This document shows, piece after piece, positions 1-12,523 of a stretch of DNA of 64,000 nucleotides. The stretch is from Atribacter laminatus (GTDB lineage: Bacteria > Atribacterota > Atribacteria > Atribacterales > Atribacteraceae). Both the position numbers and the translations under genes were made by a program. The stretch is taken from assembly GCF_015775515.1 (NCBI RefSeq), contig NZ_CP065383.1, forward strand, positions 2,728,001 through 2,792,000, given 5' to 3'. Each line of letters starts with the position of its first letter. Position 1 is the first letter of the stretch. The notes under the pieces are model-generated. The model worked only from the letters and a program-made list of their open reading frames with translations. It had not been told where the DNA came from and did no database searches.

Positions 1-1298
1 GCTACGGTCTTCATCTTTTAGTGAAAACTTTAGGTGGGAAGGTGGTCCAGTCCCAAACTCGAGAATACGGGAAAGCCCTCCTGACAATTTTGGAAAAAAG
101 AGGCATCTTTGAAGGTTTCGGAAACGAAATAGTTTGCTGGATGAGTCACGGTGATAGCGTTAAAGAAATTCCGCCGCAATTCCAATGTATTGCTCGAACT
201 GAAACCTGTGACTATGCTGCTATTGTCGATGATCAGAGAAGAATTTGGGGAATTCAGTTTCACCCTGAGGTATCTCACACTCCTTTAGGAAAAGAGATAT
301 TATCCAACTTCATTTTTAACGTATGCGGATGTGCTCCGGATTGGACAGCAGAATCAATCGTCAAACAACAAATTCAATGGCTCCGCAATACTGCTCAAAA
401 GGAAAAAGTGGTCTGTGCTTTAAGTGGTGGAGTCGATTCGGTAACTGCAGCAGTTTTAACCTACCGAGCGATTGGCGATCAGCTGAGCTGTATCTTCGTG
501 AATAATGGTTTGATGAGAAAGGGTGAGCCAGAACACGTTCTCCGGAATATGGAAGCTCTATTGGGAAAGGGACGGGTTATTGCCGTCGATGCTAAAGATC
601 GTTTTTTAAAAGAACTTCAGGGTGTTATCGACCCAGAACAAAAAAGAAAAATTATTGGTCGGGTTTTTATCGAAGTTTTCGAAGAAGAAGCCCGAAATTT
701 AGGTGATGCCACTTGCTTGCTCCAGGGCACCACTTATCCTGATGTTATAGAAAGCATCTCGGTTTGCGGACCATCGGTAAAAATCAAAAGCCACCATAAT
801 GTTGGCGGGCTCCCCGAACTGATGCATCTTCGGGTAATCGAACCTTTGCGATTCCTTTTCAAAGATGAAGTCCGACAATTAGCAATAGAATTAGGCATTC
901 CCGATGAGATTGTTTGGCGACAACCCTTTCCCGGGCCGGGTCTTGCGGTCAGAATTATTGGTGAAGTAACCGAAAACCGACTGGAAATTTTGCGGGATAT
1001 GGATTACATCATCTATCAAGAGTTGAGGAATTCCCCAATTTTCAAAAAACTTTGGCAATCCTTCGGCGTGTTGGTTCCAGTTCGAAGCGTAGGCATCATG
1101 GGGGATGAGAGAACCTATAAATACGTCGGTGTACTTCGGGCTGTCATGAGTGAAGATGGGATGACCGCCGATTGGGCAAAAATTTCCTACGAAGCCTTAG
1201 ACATAATCGCCCGCCGAGTGGTGAATGAAGTTGCTGGTATTGGACGAATGGTTTTTGATATTACTTCCAAACCACCGGCGACAATTGAATGGGAATAG
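1..1298 (+). CDS. guaA: GMP synthase (glutamine-hydrolysing), 5'-truncated by window edge
   Basis: The enzyme amidates XMP to GMP using ATP and glutamine, the last step of guanine nucleotide synthesis. The reading frame is open from the first base. Bases 1-2 are the last two bases of what is probably the TGC codon of the catalytic cysteine, followed by YGLHLL, so the gene starts outside the window. The GTG at 21 is an internal codon. The glutaminase His-Glu pair lies in GIQFHPEVSHT (His codon at 261). The ATP-pyrophosphatase P-loop SGGVDS follows at about 423-440. The C-terminus TSKPPATIEWE is the usual family ending, so the 3' end is intact. Only about the first 80 residues are missing. The next gene, purA, makes the other product of the IMP branch point. 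Confidence 0.97.
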   Translation, partial: YGLHLLVKTLGGKVVQSQTREYGKALLTILEKRGIFEGFGNEIVCWMSHGDSVKEIPPQFQCIARTETCDYAAIVDDQRRIWGIQFHPEVSHTPLGKEILSNFIFNVCGCAPDWTAESIVKQQIQWLRNTAQKEKVVCALSGGVDSVTAAVLTYRAIGDQLSCIFVNNGLMRKGEPEHVLRNMEALLGKGRVIAVDAKDRFLKELQGVIDPEQKRKIIGRVFIEVFEEEARNLGDATCLLQGTTYPDVIESISVCGPSVKIKSHHNVGGLPELMHLRVIEPLRFLFKDEVRQLAIELGIPDEIVWRQPFPGPGLAVRIIGEVTENRLEILRDMDYIIYQELRNSPIFKKLWQSFGVLVPVRSVGIMGDERTYKYVGVLRAVMSEDGMTADWAKISYEALDIIARRVVNEVAGIGRMVFDITSKPPATIEWE

Positions 1299-1333
1299 AA
1301 AACGAATACTGTATAAATAATATTGGAAAATAA

Positions 1334-4703
<3,370 letters not shown>

Positions 4704-4795
4704 AGTATGGTATTGTAAAAAAATAGCAACGTAATCAATGAGCGAATGCAAAAAATGATAATAGAATATACCCCCGCAGGAAAGGAGTGGGTCGA

Positions 4796-5101
4796 TTGCC
4801 AGAGACAATTTCATTGTCGGAAATAAAAAAAGTCGTTGCTCTTGCTAAGCTGTCCATTCCCGATATCGATTTGGAACAGTTTTTTATAGAAATTAACAAC
4901 ATCCTTTCTCACTTTGACAAATTAAATCGCCTTGAACTCAAGGAGGTCTCGCCCACATCACATATCTCCTGGAGCCAACCACCATCTAATCCCGACGAGC
5001 CTCGGGAATGGATGGCAAAGGAAGAACTATTTTCCCAGGCACCAGACGTCATCGATCAGTATTTTATTGTGCCAAAAGTGGTTGACAAACAGGAGGAATA
5101 A
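4796..5101 (+). CDS. gatC: Asp-tRNA(Asn)/Glu-tRNA(Gln) amidotransferase subunit C
   Basis: GatC is the small scaffold subunit of GatCAB, which converts misacylated Glu-tRNA(Gln) and/or Asp-tRNA(Asn) into the correct amidated forms. I place the start at TTG 4796, because the SD AAAGGAG (4781-4787) then sits 8 bases upstream. The alternative GTG at 4787 overlaps that SD and is unlikely. The 101-residue product has the family pattern, with an N-terminal helix (LSEIKKVVALAKLSI) and a C-terminal FIVPKVV segment that wraps GatA. It begins the gatC-gatA-gatB order and ends one base before the gatA ATG. Confidence 0.92.
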   Translation: MPETISLSEIKKVVALAKLSIPDIDLEQFFIEINNILSHFDKLNRLELKEVSPTSHISWSQPPSNPDEPREWMAKEELFSQAPDVIDQYFIVPKVVDKQEE

Positions 5102-5102
5102 A

Positions 5103-6596
5103 ATGAACATCGATACTATTAAAAATTTTACTATAGATGATTATCAAAATGCCTATAAAAATAAAGAAATTTCCCCGACAGAAATAACCCAGCTTTTTCT
5201 AGATCGTATACGTCTTCTCGATCCTTCCCTCCGAGCTTTTCTAACCGTTGATGACAAGGGTGCCATGCAACGTGCTCAGGAGTTGGAAGAAAAAAAATTC
5301 GGAGAAGCCGATTTTCCCCCTCTCTATGGTATTCCCCTCGCTATTAAAGATAACATCTGCATCCAGGGACTACCGACTACTTGTGGATCGAGAATTCTCA
5401 GCAACTACCATTCACCTTTTAACGCAACCGCTGTTGAAAAAATAATAAAAGCTGGTGGTATTTTTTTGGGAAAAACCAACATGGACGAATTTGCCATGGG
5501 TTCTTCGACTGAAAATAGCGGTTTTGGGCCAACTCGAAATCCTTTCGATCCCAAACGAGTACCCGGGGGTTCGAGCGGGGGATCAGCTGCCAGCGTAGCT
5601 GCCCTGGAAGCACCATTGGCACTGGGCTCTGACACTGGTGGATCAGTCCGTCAACCTGCAGCTTTCTGTGGAATAGTGGGGCTGCGTCCTACCTATGGCC
5701 GGATCTCTCGTTATGGATTGATTAGTTTTGCTTCTTCTCTTGACCAAATTGGAACTCTCACTCGTAATGTCCAAGATAGTCTAGCGCTTTTTTCAGTGAT
5801 CAGTGGTCAAGACAATCGTGACTCGACCTGTGCTCCTTATCCTCCTTTTTCTTCATCCGATTGCCTTCACGAGGATGAAATCAAAAAAATGAAGGTGGGA
5901 GTTGCCAAGGAATATTTCACCACCGGTGTAGATCCGGTTATTACCCAGCGAATTCAAGAAATCCTTAATATTCTCACCAAGGAAGGATTTGAAGTAGTAG
6001 AGGTTTCACTCCCCCATACTGATTACGCCTTGGAAGCTTATTATATTGTTGCACCGGCTGAAGCTTGTTCCAATTTAGCCCGTTATGACGGCGTTGCTTA
6101 CGGTTATCGTTGCAATCAACCACTCAACCTTCAAGACCTCTATACTCGAACCAGAACCACCGGTTTTGGAAAAGAAGTACTTCGCCGGATTATTTTAGGA
6201 ACCTATTGTTTAAGTTCTGGTTATTATGATGAATTCTACCTCAAAGGAATGCAGGTTCGCACTCTGGTGAAAAAGGACTTTGAAGAGAGTTTTGAGAAAT
6301 GTGATATCCTTCTCGCTCCGGTTACGCCCAGCTTACCTTTTAAGTTTGGTGAAAAGAGCCACGATCCCTATCAAATGTACTTAGCTGATGTTTTTACCAT
6401 TCCTTCAGCAATGGCAGGCATTCCAGCTCTTTCACTCAATTGTGGGTATCACCAACATCTTCCCATTGGGCTGCAGATCCTCGGAGCGCCCTTCCAGGAA
6501 GGAAAAATTTTGAGTTTTGCTTCCTTTTTAGAAAAAATTCTTTTGGTTCCACCTCCCGATATCGATTCACTTCATCCCAAAAAGGAGGTGCATTGA
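5103..6596 (+). CDS. gatA: Asp/Glu-tRNA amidotransferase subunit A (amidase)
   Basis: GatA is the glutaminase subunit that supplies ammonia to GatB. The ATG at 5103 follows an SD (AGGAGG, 5091-5096) and lies one base after the gatC stop, giving 497 residues, a normal length. An upstream extension inside gatC is open but has no amidase homology. The Ser-cisSer-Lys triad of amidase-signature enzymes is visible as Lys82 (AIKDN), Ser157 (GGSSGG) and Ser181 (GSDTGGS), with the spacing seen in well-studied GatA proteins. The gene ends in TGATG, which overlaps the gatB start by one base and implies translational coupling. Confidence 0.97.
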   Translation: MNIDTIKNFTIDDYQNAYKNKEISPTEITQLFLDRIRLLDPSLRAFLTVDDKGAMQRAQELEEKKFGEADFPPLYGIPLAIKDNICIQGLPTTCGSRILSNYHSPFNATAVEKIIKAGGIFLGKTNMDEFAMGSSTENSGFGPTRNPFDPKRVPGGSSGGSAASVAALEAPLALGSDTGGSVRQPAAFCGIVGLRPTYGRISRYGLISFASSLDQIGTLTRNVQDSLALFSVISGQDNRDSTCAPYPPFSSSDCLHEDEIKKMKVGVAKEYFTTGVDPVITQRIQEILNILTKEGFEVVEVSLPHTDYALEAYYIVAPAEACSNLARYDGVAYGYRCNQPLNLQDLYTRTRTTGFGKEVLRRIILGTYCLSSGYYDEFYLKGMQVRTLVKKDFEESFEKCDILLAPVTPSLPFKFGEKSHDPYQMYLADVFTIPSAMAGIPALSLNCGYHQHLPIGLQILGAPFQEGKILSFASFLEKILLVPPPDIDSLHPKKEVH

Positions 6597-8044
6597 TGAG
6601 TACTTGGCACATTACCATAGGCTTAGAAGTTCATTGTCAGCTTCTTACCCAGGCAAAACTCTTTTGCCAATGCGGAACCGATTACATTGGTAAATCACCG
6701 AACAGCCTCGTGTGTCCAGTTTGTTTGGGGCTTCCAGGTTCATTACCAGTCATGAATCAACACGCCATGCAATTGGCCATTCGAACGGCTTCTTCACTCC
6801 ACTGCCAGTTGCTGCCAAAGGTAGTTTTTCATAGAAAAAACTATTTTTATCCCGATCTTCCCAAGGGATATCAGATTTCTCAATATGACCTTCCGATCGG
6901 TGTTAATGGTTATTTTGAGTTTTTAACTCAGGGTGAAAAAAAACAAGTCCGGATTAAACGAGTTCACATTGAAGAAGATGCCGGGAAACTCATCCATGAG
7001 GGGGTCACCCTCCCCGAAAACAGTTCGGGTGTGGATTTTAACCGTTGTGGGATTCCGCTGGTTGAAATAGTTACCGAACCTGACCTTCATCATCCCGAAG
7101 AAGCCCGGGATAGTTTAATCGCTCTTCGGGATTTGGTGCGATTTATCGAAGTCAGCGATGGAAATATGGAAGAAGGCTCCTTGCGATGTGATGCCAACAT
7201 CTCCATATCACCCCATCCAGATCAAATGGGCGCCAAGGTTGAGGTTAAAAATATGAATTCTTTCCGCTCGGTATTCCGAGCACTGGAATTTGAAATTAAT
7301 CGTCAAAAAAGATGTTTAGAAGAGGGAAATTGCGTTCCTCAAGAAACTCGTCACTGGGATGAGATCAATGCAGTAACTGTTTCTTCCCGGGGGAAAGAGG
7401 ATGCGGAAGACTACCGTTACTTTCCCGATCCGGATCTTCTCCCATATATAATTCAGGAAGAGGTTATTCAACAAATCAAATCATCCCTTCCAGAGCTTCC
7501 CTTGGAACGAAAGGAACGATTTATGATTGACTTTGAACTCACTGAACCAGAAGCCAATGTTTTGGTGCAAGAAAAATCATTGGCGGATTTCTTCGAAAAT
7601 TGTATTCAGGAATTAAATAAACCAAAATTCATTGCCAACTGGACCATAACCGAAGTCTTAAAAAACTTGAACGCTCTTGATATTGATATCACCCAAAGTA
7701 AGATAACTCCTTCGTCTTTTATGGAATTACTCAAGATGATCGACAAAAAAGAAATCAGTGGGACTATCGCCAAAACTGTCTTGGAAGAGATGTTTCAAAC
7801 CGGGGGTCGTGCCAAAGAAATTATGGCAAAGAAGGGTATTTCTCAAATTAATAGTGAAAAAGAAATTGAAAAAATTATTCGACAAGTTATCGAACAAAAT
7901 CCACAAAGTGTTGCTGATTTTTTAGGCGGGAAAGAAAAAGCCTTTCATTTTCTTTTTGGCCAAGTCATGAAAACCACTCGAGGGCAAGCTAATCCTGACC
8001 TGGTAAAAAGCATTCTCAATAAAGAATTGTCGGCTGAGGGATAA
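6596..8044 (+). CDS. gatB: Asp/Glu-tRNA amidotransferase subunit B
   Basis: GatB binds the misacylated tRNA and phosphorylates then amidates the attached Glu or Asp. I choose ATG 6596 because it has a strong SD (AAAGGAGG) and gives the conserved N-terminus WHITIGLEVHCQL. A longer open frame upstream lies within gatA. The 482-residue protein has the zinc-site cysteines FCQCG...CPVCLG, the cradle domain and a C-terminal YqeY-like tail (from about 340) that grips the tRNA elbow. A complete gatCAB operon suggests that glutaminyl- or asparaginyl-tRNA is made indirectly in this organism. Confidence 0.97.
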   Translation: MSTWHITIGLEVHCQLLTQAKLFCQCGTDYIGKSPNSLVCPVCLGLPGSLPVMNQHAMQLAIRTASSLHCQLLPKVVFHRKNYFYPDLPKGYQISQYDLPIGVNGYFEFLTQGEKKQVRIKRVHIEEDAGKLIHEGVTLPENSSGVDFNRCGIPLVEIVTEPDLHHPEEARDSLIALRDLVRFIEVSDGNMEEGSLRCDANISISPHPDQMGAKVEVKNMNSFRSVFRALEFEINRQKRCLEEGNCVPQETRHWDEINAVTVSSRGKEDAEDYRYFPDPDLLPYIIQEEVIQQIKSSLPELPLERKERFMIDFELTEPEANVLVQEKSLADFFENCIQELNKPKFIANWTITEVLKNLNALDIDITQSKITPSSFMELLKMIDKKEISGTIAKTVLEEMFQTGGRAKEIMAKKGISQINSEKEIEKIIRQVIEQNPQSVADFLGGKEKAFHFLFGQVMKTTRGQANPDLVKSILNKELSAEG

Positions 8045-8048
8045 GGAA

Positions 8049-11000
8049 ATGAATTTTACTCACCTGCACCTCCATACCGAATACAGCTTGTTGGACGGAT
8101 CAATTCGTATTCAGGAGCTTCTTCAAAAAGCTCGAGAAACTGGCATGAAATCAGTAGCCATCACCGATCATGGTGTGATGTATGGAGTCATCGATTTTTA
8201 TAAACAAGCTCACCATGCCGGTATCAAACCCATAATTGGATGTGAAGCTTATGTGGCTCCGGGCAGTCGCTTTGAGAAAACCGTAACCAAAGGTGAAGAA
8301 AGTGCTTTTCATTTGGTTTTACTGGCCCGCAATCAAACCGGATATCGGAATCTGGTTAAGTTAGTGAGTTTAGGATTTCTTGAAGGTTTTTATTACAAAC
8401 CCCGTATCGATCGGGCTTTATTACAAGAACATTCGGAAGGCCTCATCGCCCTCAGTGCCTGTTTGGCAGGGGAAATTCCCTCGCTCATTTTAACTGGGAA
8501 GCAGAAGGAAGCCGAAAAATTAGCAGCTGAATATCGTGAACTTTTCGGAAGTGATGCTTTTTATCTGGAGTTGCAAGAAAATAAGATTCCCGAACAAACT
8601 CAGGTCAATCAGGCTTTGATTGAAATCGGGAAAAAACTCAATATCCCCTTGGTAGCTACCAACGATTCTCACTATCTCAACCAAGAAGATGCCCGAGTTC
8701 ATGAGATTATTTTAGCCATACAAACCGCTACCAATCTCAATGACCCAAAAAGGCTCCGTTTTCCTACTCAAGAATTCTTTCTAAAAACTCCAGAAGAAAT
8801 GATCCGGGACTTTTCCTCAGTTCCTGAAGCAATTGAAAACACCGAACGGATTGCTGAATTGTGCGAGGTTAAATTGGAGTTAGGCCAGGTTCTTCTCCCG
8901 GAATTTTCCGTTCCCGAGGGATTTGATGTTTCTGGATACCTTCGACATCTTTGCCTTGAGGGACTGCAGCGTCGTTATGGTGATCCTCCTCCCGAAAAAG
9001 TCAAAAACCAATTAGAATACGAGTTAAAGGTTATTAACAATATGGGTTATGATGCGTATTTCTTGATTGTATGGGACTTTGTCAAATATTCTCGAGAGAA
9101 GGGAATCATGGTTGGACCGGGCAGAGGATCGGCAGCCGGAAGTTTAGTTTCTTATTCCCTCGGAATAACCAATATTGATCCCCTGCGTTATGGGCTTTTA
9201 TTCGAACGTTTCCTCAACCCAGAACGAATTAGTATGCCTGATATCGATATTGACTTTTGTTTCGAAAGAAGAGGAGAGGTCATTGATTACGTTTCCAATA
9301 AATATGGACATACCAATGTGGCTCAAATCATTACCTTTGGTCGTATGATGGCTCGAGGGGCGGTTCGGGATGTCGGTCGGGCTTTGGGTTGGAGTTATGG
9401 AGAGGTTGATAAAATCGCCAAGCTCATCCCAGGAGCACCGGGAGTGACTCTCGAAAAGGCGATCGACACCAATGCTGAATTAAAAAAACTGGTTAAAAAT
9501 GATTCAAACGTTGCCCAACTTTTAGAAATCGCCCAAAAAATAGAAGGGCTTTGTCGCCACGCTTCAATGCATGCTGCTGGAGTAGTAATTTCCCATAAAC
9601 CCCTTACCGAGTATGTTCCACTCCAAAAAATGAGCAATAATGAAATCGTCACCCAATTCGATATGGACACTTTAGGCGAGTTGGGTTTGCTCAAGATGGA
9701 CTTTTTAGGCTTAAGGACTCTTACCGTTATTGAACGAACTTTAAACATCATTAAAAAAACGGCTCAAATAGATATTAATCTGGATGCAATTGCTCTAGAC
9801 GACCAAGAGACTTATGAATTGTTAGGGCGGGGAGAAACAACCGGGGTATTTCAGCTGGAAAGTTCAGGCATGAAGGAACTTCTTAAAAGATTCCATCCCA
9901 CCGTAATTGAAGAATTGACTGCACTTTTGGCTCTTTATCGTCCTGGACCATTGGGAAGCGGAATGATTGATGATTTTATTAAAAGAAAACATGGGAAGGT
10001 AAAAGTAACTTATCCCCACCCAAGCTTGGAAGACATATTGAAAGAAACCTATGGTGTCATTCTTTACCAGGAACAGGTCATGAAAATTGCCAGTGAACTG
10101 GCGGGCTTTACCCTCGGTCAAGCTGATATTCTCCGCCGAGCCATGGGAAAGAAAAAAGCTGACGTTATGGAACAACAAAGAGACCGATTTATCCAAGGAT
10201 CCAAAGAAAAAGGCCACGACCCCAAAACCGCCGCTGAGATATTCGACCTAATAGAATATTTTGCTGGATATGGTTTTAACAAGTCACATAGTGCCGCTTA
10301 TGCTTTTATATCCTATCAAACTGCCTATCTCAAGGCCCATTATCCCACCGAATATCTCACCGCCTGCCTTACCAGTATTCAGGAAGATACCGATAAAATT
10401 GCTAAATTTATTATGGAAGCACGCCGACTATCCATCAAAATACTTCCACCTGATGTCAACGAGAGTTTAGCCAATTTTACCGTGGTCGGGGAAAAGAAAA
10501 TCCGATTTGGATTGGCAGCAATTAAAAATGTTGGTGAAAACGCCGTGAACGAAATTCTGACTCGAAGGAAAGAAGCTCGTTTTCAAAATATCTTCGATTT
10601 CATGGAACGGGTTGATCAAAGGGTAATCAACAAACGGGTTATCGAAAGCCTCATCAAAGCCGGAGCTTTCGACAGTCTCCATCACAATCGAAATCAACTT
10701 TTCAGCTCTTCAGAAGAGATCATCCATTTTTATACCAAACGAAAAAAAAGAAATCAACCTCAACAGGCTACACTTTTTGGCGACTTGAAACCGGTCATGC
10801 AGGAAGTACTTACTCTCAAGGAAGTTCCAGAATTTCGAACCCGAGATCTGCTTTCCATGGAAAAAGAAATAATCGGCCTTTATATCAGTGATCATCCGGT
10901 AAGAAATGCTCTTGCCTCTCACACATTTTTAAATGTCATTCCCTTTGAACAAGTTCAAATGATGAAGGATAAGGCTGCTGTTCGGATTATGGGGGCTATC

Positions 11001-11480
11001 GTTGAATCCAGAAGAATCACCACCAAAACCGGGAAAGATATGTATTTTGTTACCCTTGAAGACGAAACCGGGACGATTGAATCCATCTTTTTCCCAAAAA
11101 TCGCCGACCGGCTTCAAAATATCCTGGAAAAAGAAAACGTTCTCTGTTTAGAGGGAAGAGTAGATGTATTAGATTCAGGGGTTAATAAAGTCATTGCTGA
11201 AAAAATATTAGATCTGGATAAAATAAAGCCAAATGAAAAATCCGTTCACATTGAAATATCGAATCCCGACGACCCTCTATCGGTTTTCTATAGTTTGAAA
11301 GATTGTCTACAAAGGCATATTGGGACTCAACCGGTGATTTTGCATGTTATTGGCAATCAGGAACGATGGGCGATTGAAATGGGTAAACAATTTCGAGTGA
11401 ATTGGAATCAAGAACTCGAACAAGCCCTGTTTGATGTTTTAGAAGGTATTCAAAAAAAGAGATTTTGGTTGGCTGGATGA
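8049..11480 (+). CDS. dnaE: DNA polymerase III alpha subunit, DnaE1 type
   Basis: DnaE is the replicative polymerase catalytic subunit. The 1143-residue protein starts with a PHP domain with intact metal ligands (HLHTEYS, AITDHG, ATNDSH). The polymerase palm follows with GPGRGSAAGS (about 356-365) and the catalytic acidic motif PDIDIDF (397-403). Fingers, a tandem helix-hairpin-helix region and a C-terminal OB fold (around AVRIMGAIVESRRITTKTG) come next. The intact PHP ligands suggest built-in proofreading or pyrophosphatase activity, which is inference. No intein is present. The gene starts 4 bases after gatB, an uncommon partner for dnaE that ties protein synthesis and replication genes into one transcript. 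Confidence 0.97.
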   Translation: MNFTHLHLHTEYSLLDGSIRIQELLQKARETGMKSVAITDHGVMYGVIDFYKQAHHAGIKPIIGCEAYVAPGSRFEKTVTKGEESAFHLVLLARNQTGYRNLVKLVSLGFLEGFYYKPRIDRALLQEHSEGLIALSACLAGEIPSLILTGKQKEAEKLAAEYRELFGSDAFYLELQENKIPEQTQVNQALIEIGKKLNIPLVATNDSHYLNQEDARVHEIILAIQTATNLNDPKRLRFPTQEFFLKTPEEMIRDFSSVPEAIENTERIAELCEVKLELGQVLLPEFSVPEGFDVSGYLRHLCLEGLQRRYGDPPPEKVKNQLEYELKVINNMGYDAYFLIVWDFVKYSREKGIMVGPGRGSAAGSLVSYSLGITNIDPLRYGLLFERFLNPERISMPDIDIDFCFERRGEVIDYVSNKYGHTNVAQIITFGRMMARGAVRDVGRALGWSYGEVDKIAKLIPGAPGVTLEKAIDTNAELKKLVKNDSNVAQLLEIAQKIEGLCRHASMHAAGVVISHKPLTEYVPLQKMSNNEIVTQFDMDTLGELGLLKMDFLGLRTLTVIERTLNIIKKTAQIDINLDAIALDDQETYELLGRGETTGVFQLESSGMKELLKRFHPTVIEELTALLALYRPGPLGSGMIDDFIKRKHGKVKVTYPHPSLEDILKETYGVILYQEQVMKIASELAGFTLGQADILRRAMGKKKADVMEQQRDRFIQGSKEKGHDPKTAAEIFDLIEYFAGYGFNKSHSAAYAFISYQTAYLKAHYPTEYLTACLTSIQEDTDKIAKFIMEARRLSIKILPPDVNESLANFTVVGEKKIRFGLAAIKNVGENAVNEILTRRKEARFQNIFDFMERVDQRVINKRVIESLIKAGAFDSLHHNRNQLFSSSEEIIHFYTKRKKRNQPQQATLFGDLKPVMQEVLTLKEVPEFRTRDLLSMEKEIIGLYISDHPVRNALASHTFLNVIPFEQVQMMKDKAAVRIMGAIVESRRITTKTGKDMYFVTLEDETGTIESIFFPKIADRLQNILEKENVLCLEGRVDVLDSGVNKVIAEKILDLDKIKPNEKSVHIEISNPDDPLSVFYSLKDCLQRHIGTQPVILHVIGNQERWAIEMGKQFRVNWNQELEQALFDVLEGIQKKRFWLAG

Positions 11481-11492
11481 GGTGATATGGTG

Positions 11493-12347
11493 ATGACCTA
11501 TCGGAGATGGTTTTGTTTAATTCTGTTGTTTTTGTTGCTCATCGGTGCTCTTTCTTTAGAGCAAACCGCTTACTCCCAAGATGCAGAAACATTTTATAAA
11601 AATGGCTATATTTATTTCTCACAAAACAACTTTGAAAAAGCAAAAGAATCCTATCAACAGGCTATTCAAATCAAACCTGATTATTGGGATGCCCGGTACT
11701 GGCTGGGAAAAACCTATGAGGTGCTGGAAGAATTTCCCCAGGCAATAAATGAATGGAAGATGATCCTCCAAAATCAACCTGGTCATCAAGAAGCATTTAA
11801 AAAATGGCGGTCCTATGCCGTATCTCAGATTCGGCTCAGCAACCAAGAGAGACAGAATTTAGAAAATGTATTTCTCTATCAGAATGGTTCTCCGGAAACC
11901 TATCGAAACCAACCCTGGGATGTCGTCATCCCCTATGGATTGGCGATTTCGAGGCAAAATGACTTTATTTCAGCTTTCTTATCCGCTCGTTTATTTCGTT
12001 GGGTAGGATCTCAGATCAGTAGCTTGCTTTTTGACCATGCTGCCATCAGTTACCAAAAAGCTTTAGATTTCGCTGCCACCAATCCACCTGAAGATTCGGA
12101 GTTAGTCTTTCAACTCATCAAGGATATTACCAACTATTATGGCCAAAGCAATACCATGCAGAAAAAAGTCGAATCCTTGTACCAGAGTATCTTAGCTCAG
12201 CAGGCGGGAGTAACAGCCGAAGAAACCGATAATATATCTCAAGTAGAAATCAAAGTGACGGCAAGTGGTATCGAAAGTGGTCCTGCAGACAACCGGAGTC
12301 AAAACGGTTCTAATCCAAGATTTTATATCGATACCGATATTGAATGA
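11493..12347 (+). CDS. Exported TPR-repeat protein of unknown function
   Basis: I cannot assign a specific function. ATG 11493 is preferred because AGGTGA lies about 7 bases upstream; ATG 11487 in the same frame is too close to it. The N-terminus has basic residues and a long hydrophobic stretch (CLILLFLLLIGALSL) ending at AYSQ-DA, a probable Sec signal with no lipobox cysteine. Two TPR-like units follow: FYKNGYIYFSQNNFEKAKESY, then the segment around YWLGKTYEVLEEFPQAINEW. The last 60 residues are polar and low in complexity. It sits 12 bases after dnaE and probably shares its transcript. A periplasmic scaffold role is a guess. Confidence 0.82.
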   Translation: MTYRRWFCLILLFLLLIGALSLEQTAYSQDAETFYKNGYIYFSQNNFEKAKESYQQAIQIKPDYWDARYWLGKTYEVLEEFPQAINEWKMILQNQPGHQEAFKKWRSYAVSQIRLSNQERQNLENVFLYQNGSPETYRNQPWDVVIPYGLAISRQNDFISAFLSARLFRWVGSQISSLLFDHAAISYQKALDFAATNPPEDSELVFQLIKDITNYYGQSNTMQKKVESLYQSILAQQAGVTAEETDNISQVEIKVTASGIESGPADNRSQNGSNPRFYIDTDIE

Positions 12348-12364
12348 TTCCGAGAGAAACGAAT

Positions 12365-12451
12365 TGGTGCCGAAGGCGGGAGTTGAACCCGCACGAGCCG
12401 GAGCTCGCTAGATTTTGAGTCTAGTGCGTCTGCCGATTCCGCCACTTCGGC
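12365..12451 (-). tRNA. tRNA-Leu (anticodon CAA)
   Basis: Read on the - strand, the 87-base sequence folds into a type II cloverleaf. It has a 7-bp acceptor stem (GCCGAAG/CTTCGGC) with discriminator A and an encoded CCA. It has a D arm (GCG/CGC), a 5-bp anticodon stem (CTAGA/TCTAG) and the loop CTCAAAA with anticodon CAA. A long variable arm (CGAGC-TCCG-GCTCG) and a T arm (GCGGG-TTCAACT-CCCGC) complete it. The long variable arm and CAA anticodon identify leucine and the TTG codon. It lies alone between + strand genes and has its own promoter. Confidence 0.97.
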
Positions 12452-12464
12452 CCTCGTAGTAGAA

Positions 12465-12492
12465 ATTATAGTCAATTCAAAGCTTTTGTCAA
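12465..12492 (-). promoter_or_regulatory. Consensus promoter of tRNA-Leu
   Basis: On the - strand a perfect -35 box TTGACA (12492-12487) and a perfect -10 box TATAAT (12470-12465) are 16 bases apart. Transcription would start about 7 bases before the mature tRNA 5' end, so the leader is very short. This is the strongest promoter match in the window, as expected for a stable RNA. Confidence 0.85.
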
Positions 12493-12523
12493 CCGGTAAC
12501 TATTCTGACAAAAAGGATGAATC

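Noticed and set aside
4932-5102. N-terminal extension of gatA into gatC
   Set aside because: The frame is open but shows no amidase homology. ATG 5103 has a good SD and the conserved start.
6440-6595. N-terminal extension of gatB into gatA
   Set aside because: The extension overlaps conserved gatA sequence, whereas ATG 6596 has a strong SD and the family N-terminus.
9395-9751. Open frame on the - strand inside dnaE
   Set aside because: It lies opposite the conserved polymerase domain. Its length is explained by codon bias on the coding strand.
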